Notes: generated by a model from the letters alone, not told the origin. 10,906 bases of DNA from Sedimentisphaerales bacterium (GCA_016932145.1 JAFGDI010000396.1:1-10906); one strand, 5' to 3'; positions 1 through 8,083 are shown, counted from the first letter of the stretch. Made by a program: numbers and translations.

Positions 1-10
1 GCTTGCCCAA

Positions 11-160
11 GTAGGACAGGCATCTTGCCTGTCACCTAAATTTCGACGAAGTCGAAAACAAGGTTGGAACAACAAGGGCATAAATATACAAAGTATTATC
101 TCGATAGTTGTTTGCCAGCAAAGCTGGCAACTCAGGTGACAGGCAAGATGCCTGTCCTAC
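11..160. mobile_element. MITE-like element with 27-bp terminal inverted repeats and four hairpins
   Basis: Bases 11-37 and 134-160 are perfect 27-bp inverted repeats. Each arm is itself a hairpin: GACAGGCA at 15-22 pairs with TGCCTGTC at 26-33 (loop TCT), and the same stem recurs at 138-145/149-156 (loop AGA). Two further perfect hairpins lie inside: TTTCGAC 41-47 with GTCGAAA 51-57 (loop GAA), and TTGCCAGC 112-119 with GCTGGCAA 123-130 (loop AAA). There is no coding capacity, and I see no target-site duplication in the ten bases on either side. The architecture fits a non-autonomous miniature inverted-repeat element or a REP/BIME-like pair of palindromes mobilised in trans by a transposase. 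That role is inferred, because only one copy lies in the window. Confidence 0.7.
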
Positions 161-238
161 TATTTGTCGTGAACGGTTACATATTATCTTACTTTTTGGG
201 TATCTATTGGTTAATTCCTGTTACTTAAATAGCTGCTT

Positions 239-252
239 ATAACATCTGTTAT
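239..252. promoter_or_regulatory. small perfect dyad (possible operator)
   Basis: ATAACA and TGTTAT flank a TC centre, giving a 14-bp dyad about 90 bp upstream of the predicted -35 box of the glycyl-radical operon. Its size and symmetry would suit a dimeric regulator. A dyad this short in AT-rich DNA can arise by chance, and no second copy is seen nearby. Confidence 0.2.
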
Positions 253-342
253 GTCAGATTGAGATGTAAGTGTATCTGTCGTAAGCCTGTTAACCACAAA
301 TGTTTAGCAATTAACCATTTTGAGCAAACTACTCGTTCTGGC

Positions 343-372
343 TTGCTTTTGTTCCATAGCTTTTGTTATAAT
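343..372 (+). promoter_or_regulatory. sigma70-like promoter of the glycyl-radical operon
   Basis: TTGCTT at 343-348 and a perfect TATAAT at 367-372 are separated by 18 bp. The expected start of transcription, about 379-380, falls 2-3 bases before the ATG at 382. The message would therefore be leaderless or nearly so, which agrees with the lack of a Shine-Dalgarno there. It also argues against the in-frame ATG at 259, which lies upstream of this promoter. Confidence 0.5.
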
Positions 373-381
373 AAAGCGACA

Positions 382-1260
382 ATGATAGTTAATAATACAT
401 CAGAACATAATGATCTTTCAGCAACCCGGGGGGGAACTGGTACTGTTTTTGATATAAAGCGATTTGCCATCAATGATGGTCCGGGTATTCGTACTGCGGT
501 TTTTCTCAAGGGTTGTCCGCTAAACTGTCAATGGTGTCATAATCCTGAGAGCATAGCCTTTGTTCCTGAACTTACCTGGCGAGAGGCTTTTTGTATTAAG
601 TGCGGTGCTTGTATTGCGGCTTGCCCGTCTGGTATTATTGGTATGGCAGAGGGAGTGGTGAAAATGGTATCCGGTTCAGATAATTGTTCCGGTTGCAGCA
701 GGTGTATTGAGGCATGTCCAACAGAAGCCCTGAGTAAAGTTGGTCGTAAAATGTCGCCTGACCAGTTATTAGCCGAAGTGATGAAGGACAAGATCTTTTA
801 TGATAATTCTGGTGGAGGGGTTACTTTTACTGGCGGTGAGCCGCTGGCCCAGGTGGATTTTCTCTGCGAGTGTCTGGATCTGTGCCGCTCTGCCGGGCTG
901 CACTGCGCTGTTGACACTTCTTGTTTTGCTCAGCCGGATGTAATTGAGCGGGTTATCGAAAGGGCGGATCTGTTCCTTTGTGACCTCAAGCATACAGATG
1001 CTCAAATGCACCGGAAATATACTGGTGTCGATAATCAGGTTATTATCGCAAATATCATGAAAATTGCTCAGGCCCAAAAGGGTATAATACTCAGAGTTCC
1101 GCTTATACCCGGTGTAAATGATGACCCGGCCAATATCGAGGCAACAGAAAGATTTGCAAACAGTATTGCCACTGTCAGGCAGATCGAATATTTACCTTAT
1201 AATTCTGGTGGTATAGAAAAGAAAAAGATCATGCTCAGAACGAGTTGTAGCGGCATTTGA
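382..1260 (+). CDS. glycyl-radical enzyme activating enzyme (radical SAM), partner of the HypD-like enzyme
   Basis: This 292-residue protein should reductively cleave S-adenosylmethionine and abstract a hydrogen from the glycine of the enzyme encoded next. The radical-SAM cluster cysteines are C45, C49 and C52 in GCPLNCQWCHNPE. An inserted bacterial ferredoxin-type domain follows, with two CX2CX2CX3C sets (C71/74/77/81 and C102/105/108/112), as in activases of the larger glycyl-radical enzymes. The SAM-binding GGEP motif is at 151-154. I chose the ATG at 382 because family similarity begins only at about residue 19, and the ATG at 259 would add 41 residues with no family character upstream of a good promoter. 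The C-terminus after LPYNSGGIEK is lysine-rich and does not resemble the usual LGREY-type tail. A late frameshift is possible, but no other frame restores a clear tail. It is spaced 68 bp from the next gene, probably in one operon. Confidence 0.88.
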   Translation: MIVNNTSEHNDLSATRGGTGTVFDIKRFAINDGPGIRTAVFLKGCPLNCQWCHNPESIAFVPELTWREAFCIKCGACIAACPSGIIGMAEGVVKMVSGSDNCSGCSRCIEACPTEALSKVGRKMSPDQLLAEVMKDKIFYDNSGGGVTFTGGEPLAQVDFLCECLDLCRSAGLHCAVDTSCFAQPDVIERVIERADLFLCDLKHTDAQMHRKYTGVDNQVIIANIMKIAQAQKGIILRVPLIPGVNDDPANIEATERFANSIATVRQIEYLPYNSGGIEKKKIMLRTSCSGI

Positions 1261-1328
1261 AAAAGAAAGTCTCATTTATTAGCTGGCTTTGTCTCGTTTT
1301 GGCCATTATTGATGGAGTATGAAATTAC

Positions 1329-3695
1329 ATGTTAAGTGAAAGAGTAAATCGTCTGCGCAGTTACAGTGTTAACACTGAGCCTTATATATCCAGTGAACGG
1401 GCAGAGTTAGTCACGCAATATTATCAGGATAATTATGGTAAGCTGCCGATGCCTTTGTTACGGGCTGGCAATTTCTATCACTTGATGGCTAATAAAGAGA
1501 TCTATATTGGCGATGGTGAATTAATCGTGGGAGAAAGAGGTCCTGCCCCTCGTGCAGTGTCCACTTATCCGGAGCTCTGCTGTCATGACCTGGCCGATCT
1601 GGAGGCTTTACATAATCGCTTTAAGAATCCTTATCGGGTTAGTTCATCTGTCCGGGAAGTGTATGCCAATACCATTATTCCTTACTGGCTTAATAGTGGC
1701 ATGACCATGCGAAAGCGTGTCTTTAATGCTATGACTCCTGCCTGGCACGCGGCCTTTGATGCCGGTGTCTTCACTGAGTTTATGGAACAGCGCAGCCCGG
1801 GTCATTCTATTTGTGATGACAAGATATATAAAACCGGAATGCTTGCCCTGAAGGAAAAGATAGCTTCAGTGCGAGCCAGATTAAACCCTGCTGAAAGCGA
1901 AGCAGACCTTCGAGCTGATATTGAATTGCAGGCTATGGCTGTCTGTGCCGATGCGATCATGCTTTTTGCCCAGCGACTTGCAGCCCAGGCTACGGAAATG
2001 GCCAGAGCAGAATCAGATGCTATCCGGCGGGAAGAGCTTTATCGTATCGCTGAAGCGTGTAGAAGAGTGCCGGCCCAGCCACCGCGTAACTTCCATGAAG
2101 CCATTCAAATGTACTGGTTCATGCACCTGGGTGTTATTACTGAGACTAATCCGTGGGATTCGTATAACCCTGGCCGGCTTGATCGGCATTTGTTCCCATT
2201 CTATCAGGCAGATATCGCCTCTGGTCTGATCACAGAAGAATATGCCCGGGAAATGCTTCAGTGCTTCTGGGTGAAGTTCAATAATCACCCGGCACCGCCC
2301 AAGGTGGGAGTTACTCTGGAGCAGAGTGCTACTTATACTGATTTTTCACTGATAAATGTTGGTGGTCTTGACAGTAATGGCAAAGATTGTGTCAATCCGC
2401 TTTCGTATATGATTCTTGATACCGTTGCCCAGATGCAATTGACACAGCCAAGCTGCTGCATACAGCTTAGCAAAGATAATCCAGATGCCTTCCTGCGCAG
2501 AGCTTCTGAAGTGATAAGTCTTGGCATGGGACAGCCTTCCTGTTTTAACACTGAGACAATTATTACCGAACAGCTTAATCATGGCAAGACTCTGGCAGAT
2601 GCACGCGATGGCGGACCGAGCGGTTGTGTTGAGACTAGTTCTTTTGGCAAGGAAAGCTGCACTCTGACCGGTTATATGAACTGGCCCAAGATTATTGAAC
2701 TGGTACTTAATAATGGAACTGACCCGGCTTCTGGTCTTAACATAGGAATTAAAACAGGTGACCCGTGTGGCTTTAGTAATATAGAGCAGTTTATGGAGGC
2801 TTACCGTCAGCAACTGCAATTCTTTGTCGATGTCAAGATAGAGGGTAATAACACTATAGAGCGGCTTTATGCAGAGTATTATCCTGTGCCTTTCATGTCG
2901 CTCCTGGTTGATGACTGTATTGACAAGGCTCTGGATTATCATGATGGCGGCCCGCGGTATAATATGACCTATATTCAGGGTGTGGGCCTGGGAGTGGCAA
3001 CAGATTGTGTCAGTGCCATCAACACCCATATATTTGAAGGACGCAGATGGTCAATGGCCGAGTTGCTCGATGCCTTAGCTCATGATTTTGTTGGCTATGG
3101 AACTATGCGACAGGTATTGCTGCATAAAACCCCTTGTTACGGTAATGATGATCACCAGGCTGATAAGCTCACCTGCGAGTTATTTGAGATCTATTATAAT
3201 TCATTCAACGGCAGACCCAATACCAAGGGCGGGCGTTATGGTGTTAATCTTTTGCCAACCACCTGCCATATCTATTTTGGCGAGGTAACCGGTGCTTTGC
3301 CTAATGGGCGGCTGGCACACAGGCCGCTATCTGATGGTATCTCTCCTGCTCAGGGTGCCGATCGGCATGGCCCAACAGCAGTTATCAGGTCTGCTGCCTG
3401 TATCGATCATTGCCGTACTGGCGGAACCTTATTGAATATGAAGTTTTCGCCGCAGATTTTCAGTGAGGGAAATATTAGTAAATTCATGGCCCTTATACGC
3501 AGTTATTTTGCTTTAGGCGGCCATCATATCCAGTTCAATATCGTTGATGTGGAAACACTCAAGCAGGCACAGGCACATCCAGAGGATCACCGCGACCTTA
3601 TAGTGCGTGTTGCCGGCTATAGCGACTATTTTACCGGCCTGAGCCAGAATTTACAGGAGGAGATAATCGCCCGAACTCAGCAGAGCTTATCCTGA
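1329..3695 (+). CDS. hypD: glycyl-radical enzyme, probable trans-4-hydroxy-L-proline dehydratase
   Basis: A 788-residue, full-length PFL-family glycyl-radical enzyme. The radical loop RVAGYSDYF carries G763. The thiyl-radical cysteine is C433 in SGCVETSSFGKE, followed by general base E435. Residues known for Clostridioides difficile HypD, as I recall them (H160, D278, S334, D339, F340, C434, E436, T645, G765), have counterparts here at H159, D277, S333, D338, F339, C433, E435, T644 and G763. The N-terminal DGELIVGERG, the FNNHPAPPKVG stretch and the C-terminal LQEEIIARTQQS also fit that subgroup. HypD removes water from hydroxyproline to give (S)-pyrroline-5-carboxylate, which ProC reduces to proline; no proC is nearby. 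A GGAG about 10 bases upstream supports the start. The segment after the cysteine (SSFGKESCT) differs from my recollection of HypD, so a related substrate is possible. The enzyme is oxygen-sensitive and cytoplasmic. Confidence 0.82.
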   Translation: MLSERVNRLRSYSVNTEPYISSERAELVTQYYQDNYGKLPMPLLRAGNFYHLMANKEIYIGDGELIVGERGPAPRAVSTYPELCCHDLADLEALHNRFKNPYRVSSSVREVYANTIIPYWLNSGMTMRKRVFNAMTPAWHAAFDAGVFTEFMEQRSPGHSICDDKIYKTGMLALKEKIASVRARLNPAESEADLRADIELQAMAVCADAIMLFAQRLAAQATEMARAESDAIRREELYRIAEACRRVPAQPPRNFHEAIQMYWFMHLGVITETNPWDSYNPGRLDRHLFPFYQADIASGLITEEYAREMLQCFWVKFNNHPAPPKVGVTLEQSATYTDFSLINVGGLDSNGKDCVNPLSYMILDTVAQMQLTQPSCCIQLSKDNPDAFLRRASEVISLGMGQPSCFNTETIITEQLNHGKTLADARDGGPSGCVETSSFGKESCTLTGYMNWPKIIELVLNNGTDPASGLNIGIKTGDPCGFSNIEQFMEAYRQQLQFFVDVKIEGNNTIERLYAEYYPVPFMSLLVDDCIDKALDYHDGGPRYNMTYIQGVGLGVATDCVSAINTHIFEGRRWSMAELLDALAHDFVGYGTMRQVLLHKTPCYGNDDHQADKLTCELFEIYYNSFNGRPNTKGGRYGVNLLPTTCHIYFGEVTGALPNGRLAHRPLSDGISPAQGADRHGPTAVIRSAACIDHCRTGGTLLNMKFSPQIFSEGNISKFMALIRSYFALGGHHIQFNIVDVETLKQAQAHPEDHRDLIVRVAGYSDYFTGLSQNLQEEIIARTQQSLS

Positions 3696-3696
3696 T

Positions 3697-5667
3697 CTAT
3701 TGATTGTCTTCCAGTTCAGAGAGCTTTTCGCTGGCAGTTTCCCAGTCTGTAAATAGCTTTTCCAGCTTGTCAGTCAGGGTGATTATTTCCAGTGAATATT
3801 TCTGGCCTTTATCATTATCGCCAGCCATATAGGCATCGGCCGCGAGTTTTTCGCTTTTGGCTTTGAGCTCTTCTGTTTTAGCTATTTCTTCTTCCAGGGT
3901 TTCTACTGTTTTTTTTGCCTTTCTCAGCTCGGCATTTTTTGCTTTGCGGTCGGCATGATATTGGGCGCCCACACCAGGTGTGTCGTCCTTACTTTCACTT
4001 CGCAATTTACCGCGAGAGGCTATTCGACCGGCACCGGTACTTTCCTGACGCAGTGGGGCGGTTATCTCCCAATAGTTAGTGAAATTAGCATCGTAGCATA
4101 CCAGCTTGCGGTCGCGAACCTCAGCTACATGATTTACTATTTTATCGAGAAAATAACGGTCATGCGAAACAACCAGCAATGTGCCTTCAAATTCCAGCAG
4201 GGCCTCTTCTATAGCCTCGCAGGTATATATGTCCAGATGGTTAGTTGGTTCATCGAGGATAAGGAAATTAGGTCGGGAATAGAGCAGTTTTGCCAGTTGC
4301 AGTCGATTTCGTTCGCCGCCGGAGAGGTTTTTAATCTTCTTTTGGATCGCTTCATCGGTGAAGCGGAAGCGGGCTAAAATGTCAAATACCTGCTGCTCAT
4401 TAATATTAGGCAGGTCATAAAGTTCATCAAAAACCGTATTCTCGGTATTGAGGTGTTCCTGCTGCTGAGAGCAATACCCTACCGATAGTGATGGCCCGAT
4501 ACGGATCACCTGATTGTCCCATTTGCCATAGCCGACAATGTCTTTGAGTATCGTTGTTTTACCACTACCGTTAGGGCCGACCAGAGCCCAGTGTTGACCG
4601 CCATCGATCTGCCAGTTGGCATTATCAAATAGAACCTGCTCACCGAAAGCCTTTTTGTAATTATTCACCTGTAATGCGATATCGCAACGGGTCGCCTCAG
4701 TATTGAAATTAACCGATATTTTGGGTGTACTTTCATTGGGTTTGGTTACTTCCTTGCCCATTTCTCTGTCGAGCTGGCTACGCCGGCTTCGTAATCTGCG
4801 GCCCCAGCTATTATCACTGGCATGACCCTGAGCAATATCAGCGAATTTTTGTACCAGTTGTTTGAGGTCGTCAACCCGCTGCTGCCAGGCCTTATGTTCT
4901 GCCGCCTGGGCACGGAGCTTTTCTTCTTTCTGAACCTTAAAAGCACTGTAATTTCCCGGATAATATTCTACCTTGCCATTTTCCAGCTCTAAAATGCCGC
5001 CGACAGCCCGGTCCAGCAGATAGCGGTTATGTGATACTATTATAATAGCACCGCGGAACCGGCAGATAAAATCGTCCAGCCAGGCCAGCCCGTGATAATC
5101 CAGGTGATTGCCCGGCTCATCCAGGATAAGTAAATTGGGGTCAGCTAATAAAGCACGGGTCATGCACAGAACATTTCGTTCACCGCCAGATAGCAGCCTG
5201 GCGGGTTGATCGATCTTATCTGTCAGGCCCAGAGCGCTTACCAACCCTTCGGCTCGCTGCGGGTACAGGTCGCCGCCGATATGGTCAAAACGGTCGCGGA
5301 TCTGCTGATATTGTTTCAGTAATCGCTCATGTTCTGATTCTTTACCCTGGGCAAGAGCTTCTTCAGCCAGACGCAATTCACCGTTGAGCTTGCAATAATC
5401 CTCTAGCAGATAATCACTTACGGTGCGATCGTCTTCGATCTCAACATGCTGGGGTACATATCCGACCCGCACTTCGGCGGCGAGTTGTACTGAACCGCTG
5501 TCGGGCTTGAGCATGCCGGTAATTATATTGAGTATAGTCGATTTGCCTGTACCATTAGCTCCGATGAGTCCGAGTTTCTGACCGGCATTAACCTCGAAGC
5601 ACGCATTATCCAATATTGTCCGACCTGCAAATTCCTTGTTTATACTCTTAAATTCTAATATTGCCAT
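3697..5667 (-). CDS. ABC-F family ATPase (Uup/YdiF-like), two nucleotide-binding domains
   Basis: A 656-residue soluble protein with two ABC ATPase domains and no membrane segments, the mark of ABC-F proteins that act on ribosomes rather than in transport. Domain 1: Walker A GANGTGKST at 36-44, signature LSGGE 159-163, Walker B ending DE 183-184. Domain 2: Walker A GPNGSGKTT at 364-372, signature LSGGE 448-452, DEPTNHLD 472-479. Between them, about 244-310, is the charged helical linker that reaches the ribosomal P-site tRNA in this family. A Lys/Glu-rich coiled-coil tail from about 575 resembles the Uup C-terminal domain. One oddity: the first DEPTNHLD reads DEPGNHLD (G186, codon at 5110-5112). 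The gene converges on hypD with one base between stops. AG-rich GAGAAAG just upstream of the ATG may serve as ribosome site. Housekeeping translation factor or antibiotic-resistance role cannot be told apart here. Confidence 0.9.
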   Translation of the reverse strand: MAILEFKSINKEFAGRTILDNACFEVNAGQKLGLIGANGTGKSTILNIITGMLKPDSGSVQLAAEVRVGYVPQHVEIEDDRTVSDYLLEDYCKLNGELRLAEEALAQGKESEHERLLKQYQQIRDRFDHIGGDLYPQRAEGLVSALGLTDKIDQPARLLSGGERNVLCMTRALLADPNLLILDEPGNHLDYHGLAWLDDFICRFRGAIIIVSHNRYLLDRAVGGILELENGKVEYYPGNYSAFKVQKEEKLRAQAAEHKAWQQRVDDLKQLVQKFADIAQGHASDNSWGRRLRSRRSQLDREMGKEVTKPNESTPKISVNFNTEATRCDIALQVNNYKKAFGEQVLFDNANWQIDGGQHWALVGPNGSGKTTILKDIVGYGKWDNQVIRIGPSLSVGYCSQQQEHLNTENTVFDELYDLPNINEQQVFDILARFRFTDEAIQKKIKNLSGGERNRLQLAKLLYSRPNFLILDEPTNHLDIYTCEAIEEALLEFEGTLLVVSHDRYFLDKIVNHVAEVRDRKLVCYDANFTNYWEITAPLRQESTGAGRIASRGKLRSESKDDTPGVGAQYHADRKAKNAELRKAKKTVETLEEEIAKTEELKAKSEKLAADAYMAGDNDKGQKYSLEIITLTDKLEKLFTDWETASEKLSELEDNQ

Positions 5668-5924
5668 ATCTTTCTCATTGCACTGTACTTATGAACTTAT
5701 GCCTGCTATTGTGCTCTTGCTCTTAAATTAAACCTTTATTGTAACTTATTTGAGATATTATGTCTATCTATCAGTTTTTATACTTTACTTTTTACTGGCT
5801 TTATGACAAAATAATGCCGTCTTGATAATGGTTAAGCCTTATAAAGCAATTACTGGCCCGGAGTTGTCAGTTTTTTTGGTTGTGTTGCTTGTTTATTTAG
5901 AGGCCAGAGTTTCGGTCAAAAATT
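5668..5924. other. AT-rich divergent intergenic region
   Basis: These 257 bases separate the divergently transcribed ABC-F gene and the GspE-like ATPase gene and should hold both promoters. I see only poor candidates. On the minus strand, TTGTCA (5804-5809 read in reverse) is followed by TAAAGT at 16 bp or TATAAA at 21 bp. On the plus strand, TTGATA and TATAAA around 5823-5845 are too close together. No ORF or strong hairpin is apparent. Confidence 0.3.
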
Positions 5925-7427
5925 ATGAATTTACCAACGACAGATTTATGTTTTAATCCTGTAAGATTTGTCTTACTGGCTTTTTGGTTTTATTGGTGTG
6001 TTTATCTGCTTAATGCCTATTATAAAACGCCGATGGTTTCCAATAGTCGCAGGCCATTTTGCAACTTGATGATCCTGTTTTTCGGGCCGCTGTTCGTTTT
6101 TGGCCTGACAGTTGTAAATGCGGTTAAGACGGTTGAAGCTAATAATGGTTCGGTTTACGATGTCTTTGCTATTCTTCTGGGTAAGGGCAAATTTTCCAAA
6201 TCAGGCAACCCGTCAAAAACCAGATCTCGGCTGAATGTGGTTATCACTACCGATAAATTTAATAATAGCGTCGTAATTTCCAGAGTTGAGGAGATAATCG
6301 CTGATGCTCTGGAGATGAGGGCCAGTGATCTGCTTATCAATCCGGTTTCAGCAGAAGAAACGCAATTGCGTTTCCGCATCGATGGTATGTTGCGAACCAT
6401 AAATACCTACCCGGCCCAGGAAGCTGTTGCTATTATAAATAGTATAAAAGCCATATCTTCTATGGATGTAGCCGAAAAGAGAAGGGCACAGGATGGTGCT
6501 TTTAGCGTTAAAACAGATAACGGACCGGTTTCCTTCCGAGCTGCTACTGCCGGGGTACTGCATGGTGAAAAAATATCCATTCGTGTTTTGAACCAGGCTC
6601 AAAAACCACTTTCGCTTAAAGAATTGGGTTTCAGGGCCAAACAGCTCGAGATCGTTGCCCCCAGACTTAAACGAAATAGCGGCATGATCCTGGTTTGTGG
6701 GCCTACCGGAAGTGGTAAGAGTACGACAATATACTCTATGCTCAGGACACTTGACTTTGACCAGAAAAATGTGATAACTATTGAAGACCCGATCGAGTAT
6801 ATTCTGCCCAATGCCAGTCAGATAGAGGTGAACGAAAAGGCGGGCATAACTTTTGCTTCAACGCTGAGAAGTGTTTTGCGGCAGGATCCTGATGTGATCT
6901 ATATCGGTGAGATACGCGATCAGGAGACCGCCCAGATCGCTATGCAGGCAGCTCAGACAGGTCATCAGGTATTTGCTACTTTGCATAGCAGTAGTAATGC
7001 CGCTGCTCTGGTGAGACTTGTTGACCTGGGTGTAAAGCCTATGTTGCTGGTCTCTGCTGTAGATATGCTCATTTCACAGAGACTGGTCAAGAAACTATGT
7101 AATAAATGCTCAACTCCGGCAACTCTCACTGATAGCCAGATGAGTTCGCTTGCTGAGAGAAAGATATCCGGCGGTTCATTGCGGGCACCGGCCGGCTGTA
7201 AAGATTGTGGTTTTACCGGTTACTATGGAAGGACCGGATTATTTGATATTATGGTACTTGACGATGAGATCAAGGCCCAGTTGCTTGATGGTTCTATTTC
7301 TGTTGGTAAATTCAAACAGTTTGGTGACGATAGCTGTCGTACAAATATGCAGAAATCGGCTATGGCTCTGGCTTTGGAAGGCAGAACCGACTTGCAGGAG
7401 GTAAAAAGGGTGGTTTCAAACCTTTAG
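5925..7427 (+). CDS. membrane-anchored GspE/PilB-type secretion ATPase
   Basis: A 500-residue hexameric-type motor ATPase of the type II secretion/type IV pilus superfamily. Motifs are complete: Walker A GPTGSGKST 259-267, Asp box TIEDPIEY 285-292, Walker B VIYIGEIRD 324-332, His box ending TGHQVFATLH 345-354, and a GspE-type zinc site C392/C395/C425/C428. Residues about 107-240 match the N2 domain (RASDLLINP, FRIDGML, AEKRRAQDG). The usual N1/MshEN domain is missing. In its place are two hydrophobic segments, about 13-32 and 48-67, then a polar linker, so the motor seems tethered to the inner membrane. No pilin, PilC-like platform, prepilin peptidase or secretin is nearby. A CvpA-like membrane gene follows 62 bp downstream. 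No clear Shine-Dalgarno precedes the ATG. The enzymatic class is secure; its partner machine is unknown. Confidence 0.85.
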   Translation: MNLPTTDLCFNPVRFVLLAFWFYWCVYLLNAYYKTPMVSNSRRPFCNLMILFFGPLFVFGLTVVNAVKTVEANNGSVYDVFAILLGKGKFSKSGNPSKTRSRLNVVITTDKFNNSVVISRVEEIIADALEMRASDLLINPVSAEETQLRFRIDGMLRTINTYPAQEAVAIINSIKAISSMDVAEKRRAQDGAFSVKTDNGPVSFRAATAGVLHGEKISIRVLNQAQKPLSLKELGFRAKQLEIVAPRLKRNSGMILVCGPTGSGKSTTIYSMLRTLDFDQKNVITIEDPIEYILPNASQIEVNEKAGITFASTLRSVLRQDPDVIYIGEIRDQETAQIAMQAAQTGHQVFATLHSSSNAAALVRLVDLGVKPMLLVSAVDMLISQRLVKKLCNKCSTPATLTDSQMSSLAERKISGGSLRAPAGCKDCGFTGYYGRTGLFDIMVLDDEIKAQLLDGSISVGKFKQFGDDSCRTNMQKSAMALALEGRTDLQEVKRVVSNL

Positions 7428-7489
7428 TCTTGTTTGTTAACTCTGTTTAGCCTCTGATTGGGCTCTAATTTTTTTCAGGTAGATCAATT

Positions 7490-8083
7490 ATGTTATTTAT
7501 GCTTACATTTATTGCCAGTCTGGCATTTGGCTGGTATTCGCGAAAATTCGGTTTTACCTCAATGTGGGTAACCCTCTTTAATTTGCTGTTCAGTATATAC
7601 CTGGCCGTTATGCTTACTCCGACGATAGTGGGTTATATTCCTGCTTTTTCGGAAGTATATTACAAAGTGGTTTGCAGCTTGTTAATGTCATTGTTTATCT
7701 TTATCATTGCCCGCTATAGCACTTCTATGTGCTTTGACAATGCTTTTAATGCTCCTTTGCCAGATCTTTTTTCTAATATTGCTGGTGGGGTAGCAGGCTT
7801 TTTCATTATGCTTATTCTCACCAATTACCTTATTTTCAGTGGTTTTGCCGTTGCTGTAAATGTAATTGAAAAGCCAGAGCGTTTGGCTAATAAAGACTTC
7901 GACAAGGCATCTTCTCTGGTCTTTTCCTCCTGTAATTTTGTTCACAGGCTCGCCGGTCAGCCGCAATATGAAATGCCCGCCGAGGTTGTTGACTGGTTCA
8001 AAACTCATAGCCACAGTGCTCTGGTTCCCAGTGATAAAAAAAATCTTAAAGATGTTGTTGACGATGAACTGACTGGCAAATAG
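7490..8083 (+). CDS. CvpA-like four-helix integral membrane protein
   Basis: A 197-residue protein with four predicted transmembrane helices, about residues 1-18, 24-49, 56-75 and 92-118, followed by a soluble, charged C-terminal tail of some 80 residues. The topology, the Gly-rich fourth helix (NIAGGVAGFFIMLIL) and size resemble the CvpA family. CvpA is tied to colicin V production and envelope integrity in Escherichia coli, with no established biochemical activity. Similarity is by layout rather than by a diagnostic motif. AGGTAG at 7478-7483, six bases before the ATG, is a fair ribosome site. It probably shares a transcript with the upstream ATPase gene (62-bp gap), which suggests that the membrane-tethered motor and this protein work in the same envelope process. 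A run of eight A at 8036-8043 is in frame as Lys-Lys-Asn. Confidence 0.6.
   Translation: MLFMLTFIASLAFGWYSRKFGFTSMWVTLFNLLFSIYLAVMLTPTIVGYIPAFSEVYYKVVCSLLMSLFIFIIARYSTSMCFDNAFNAPLPDLFSNIAGGVAGFFIMLILTNYLIFSGFAVAVNVIEKPERLANKDFDKASSLVFSSCNFVHRLAGQPQYEMPAEVVDWFKTHSHSALVPSDKKNLKDVVDDELTGK

Noticed and set aside
259..381. N-terminal extension of the activase to the ATG at 259
   Set aside because: The 41 extra residues have no family resemblance, and a TTGCTT-N18-TATAAT promoter lies inside them just before the ATG at 382.
2346..3029. 227-codon frame on the minus strand
   Set aside because: It is wholly antisense to hypD, whose catalytic residues are intact; the product has no recognisable domain.
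7449..7474. Rho-independent terminator after the secretion-type ATPase gene
   Set aside because: AGCC/GGCT gives only a 4-bp stem before the T-run, too weak to call.
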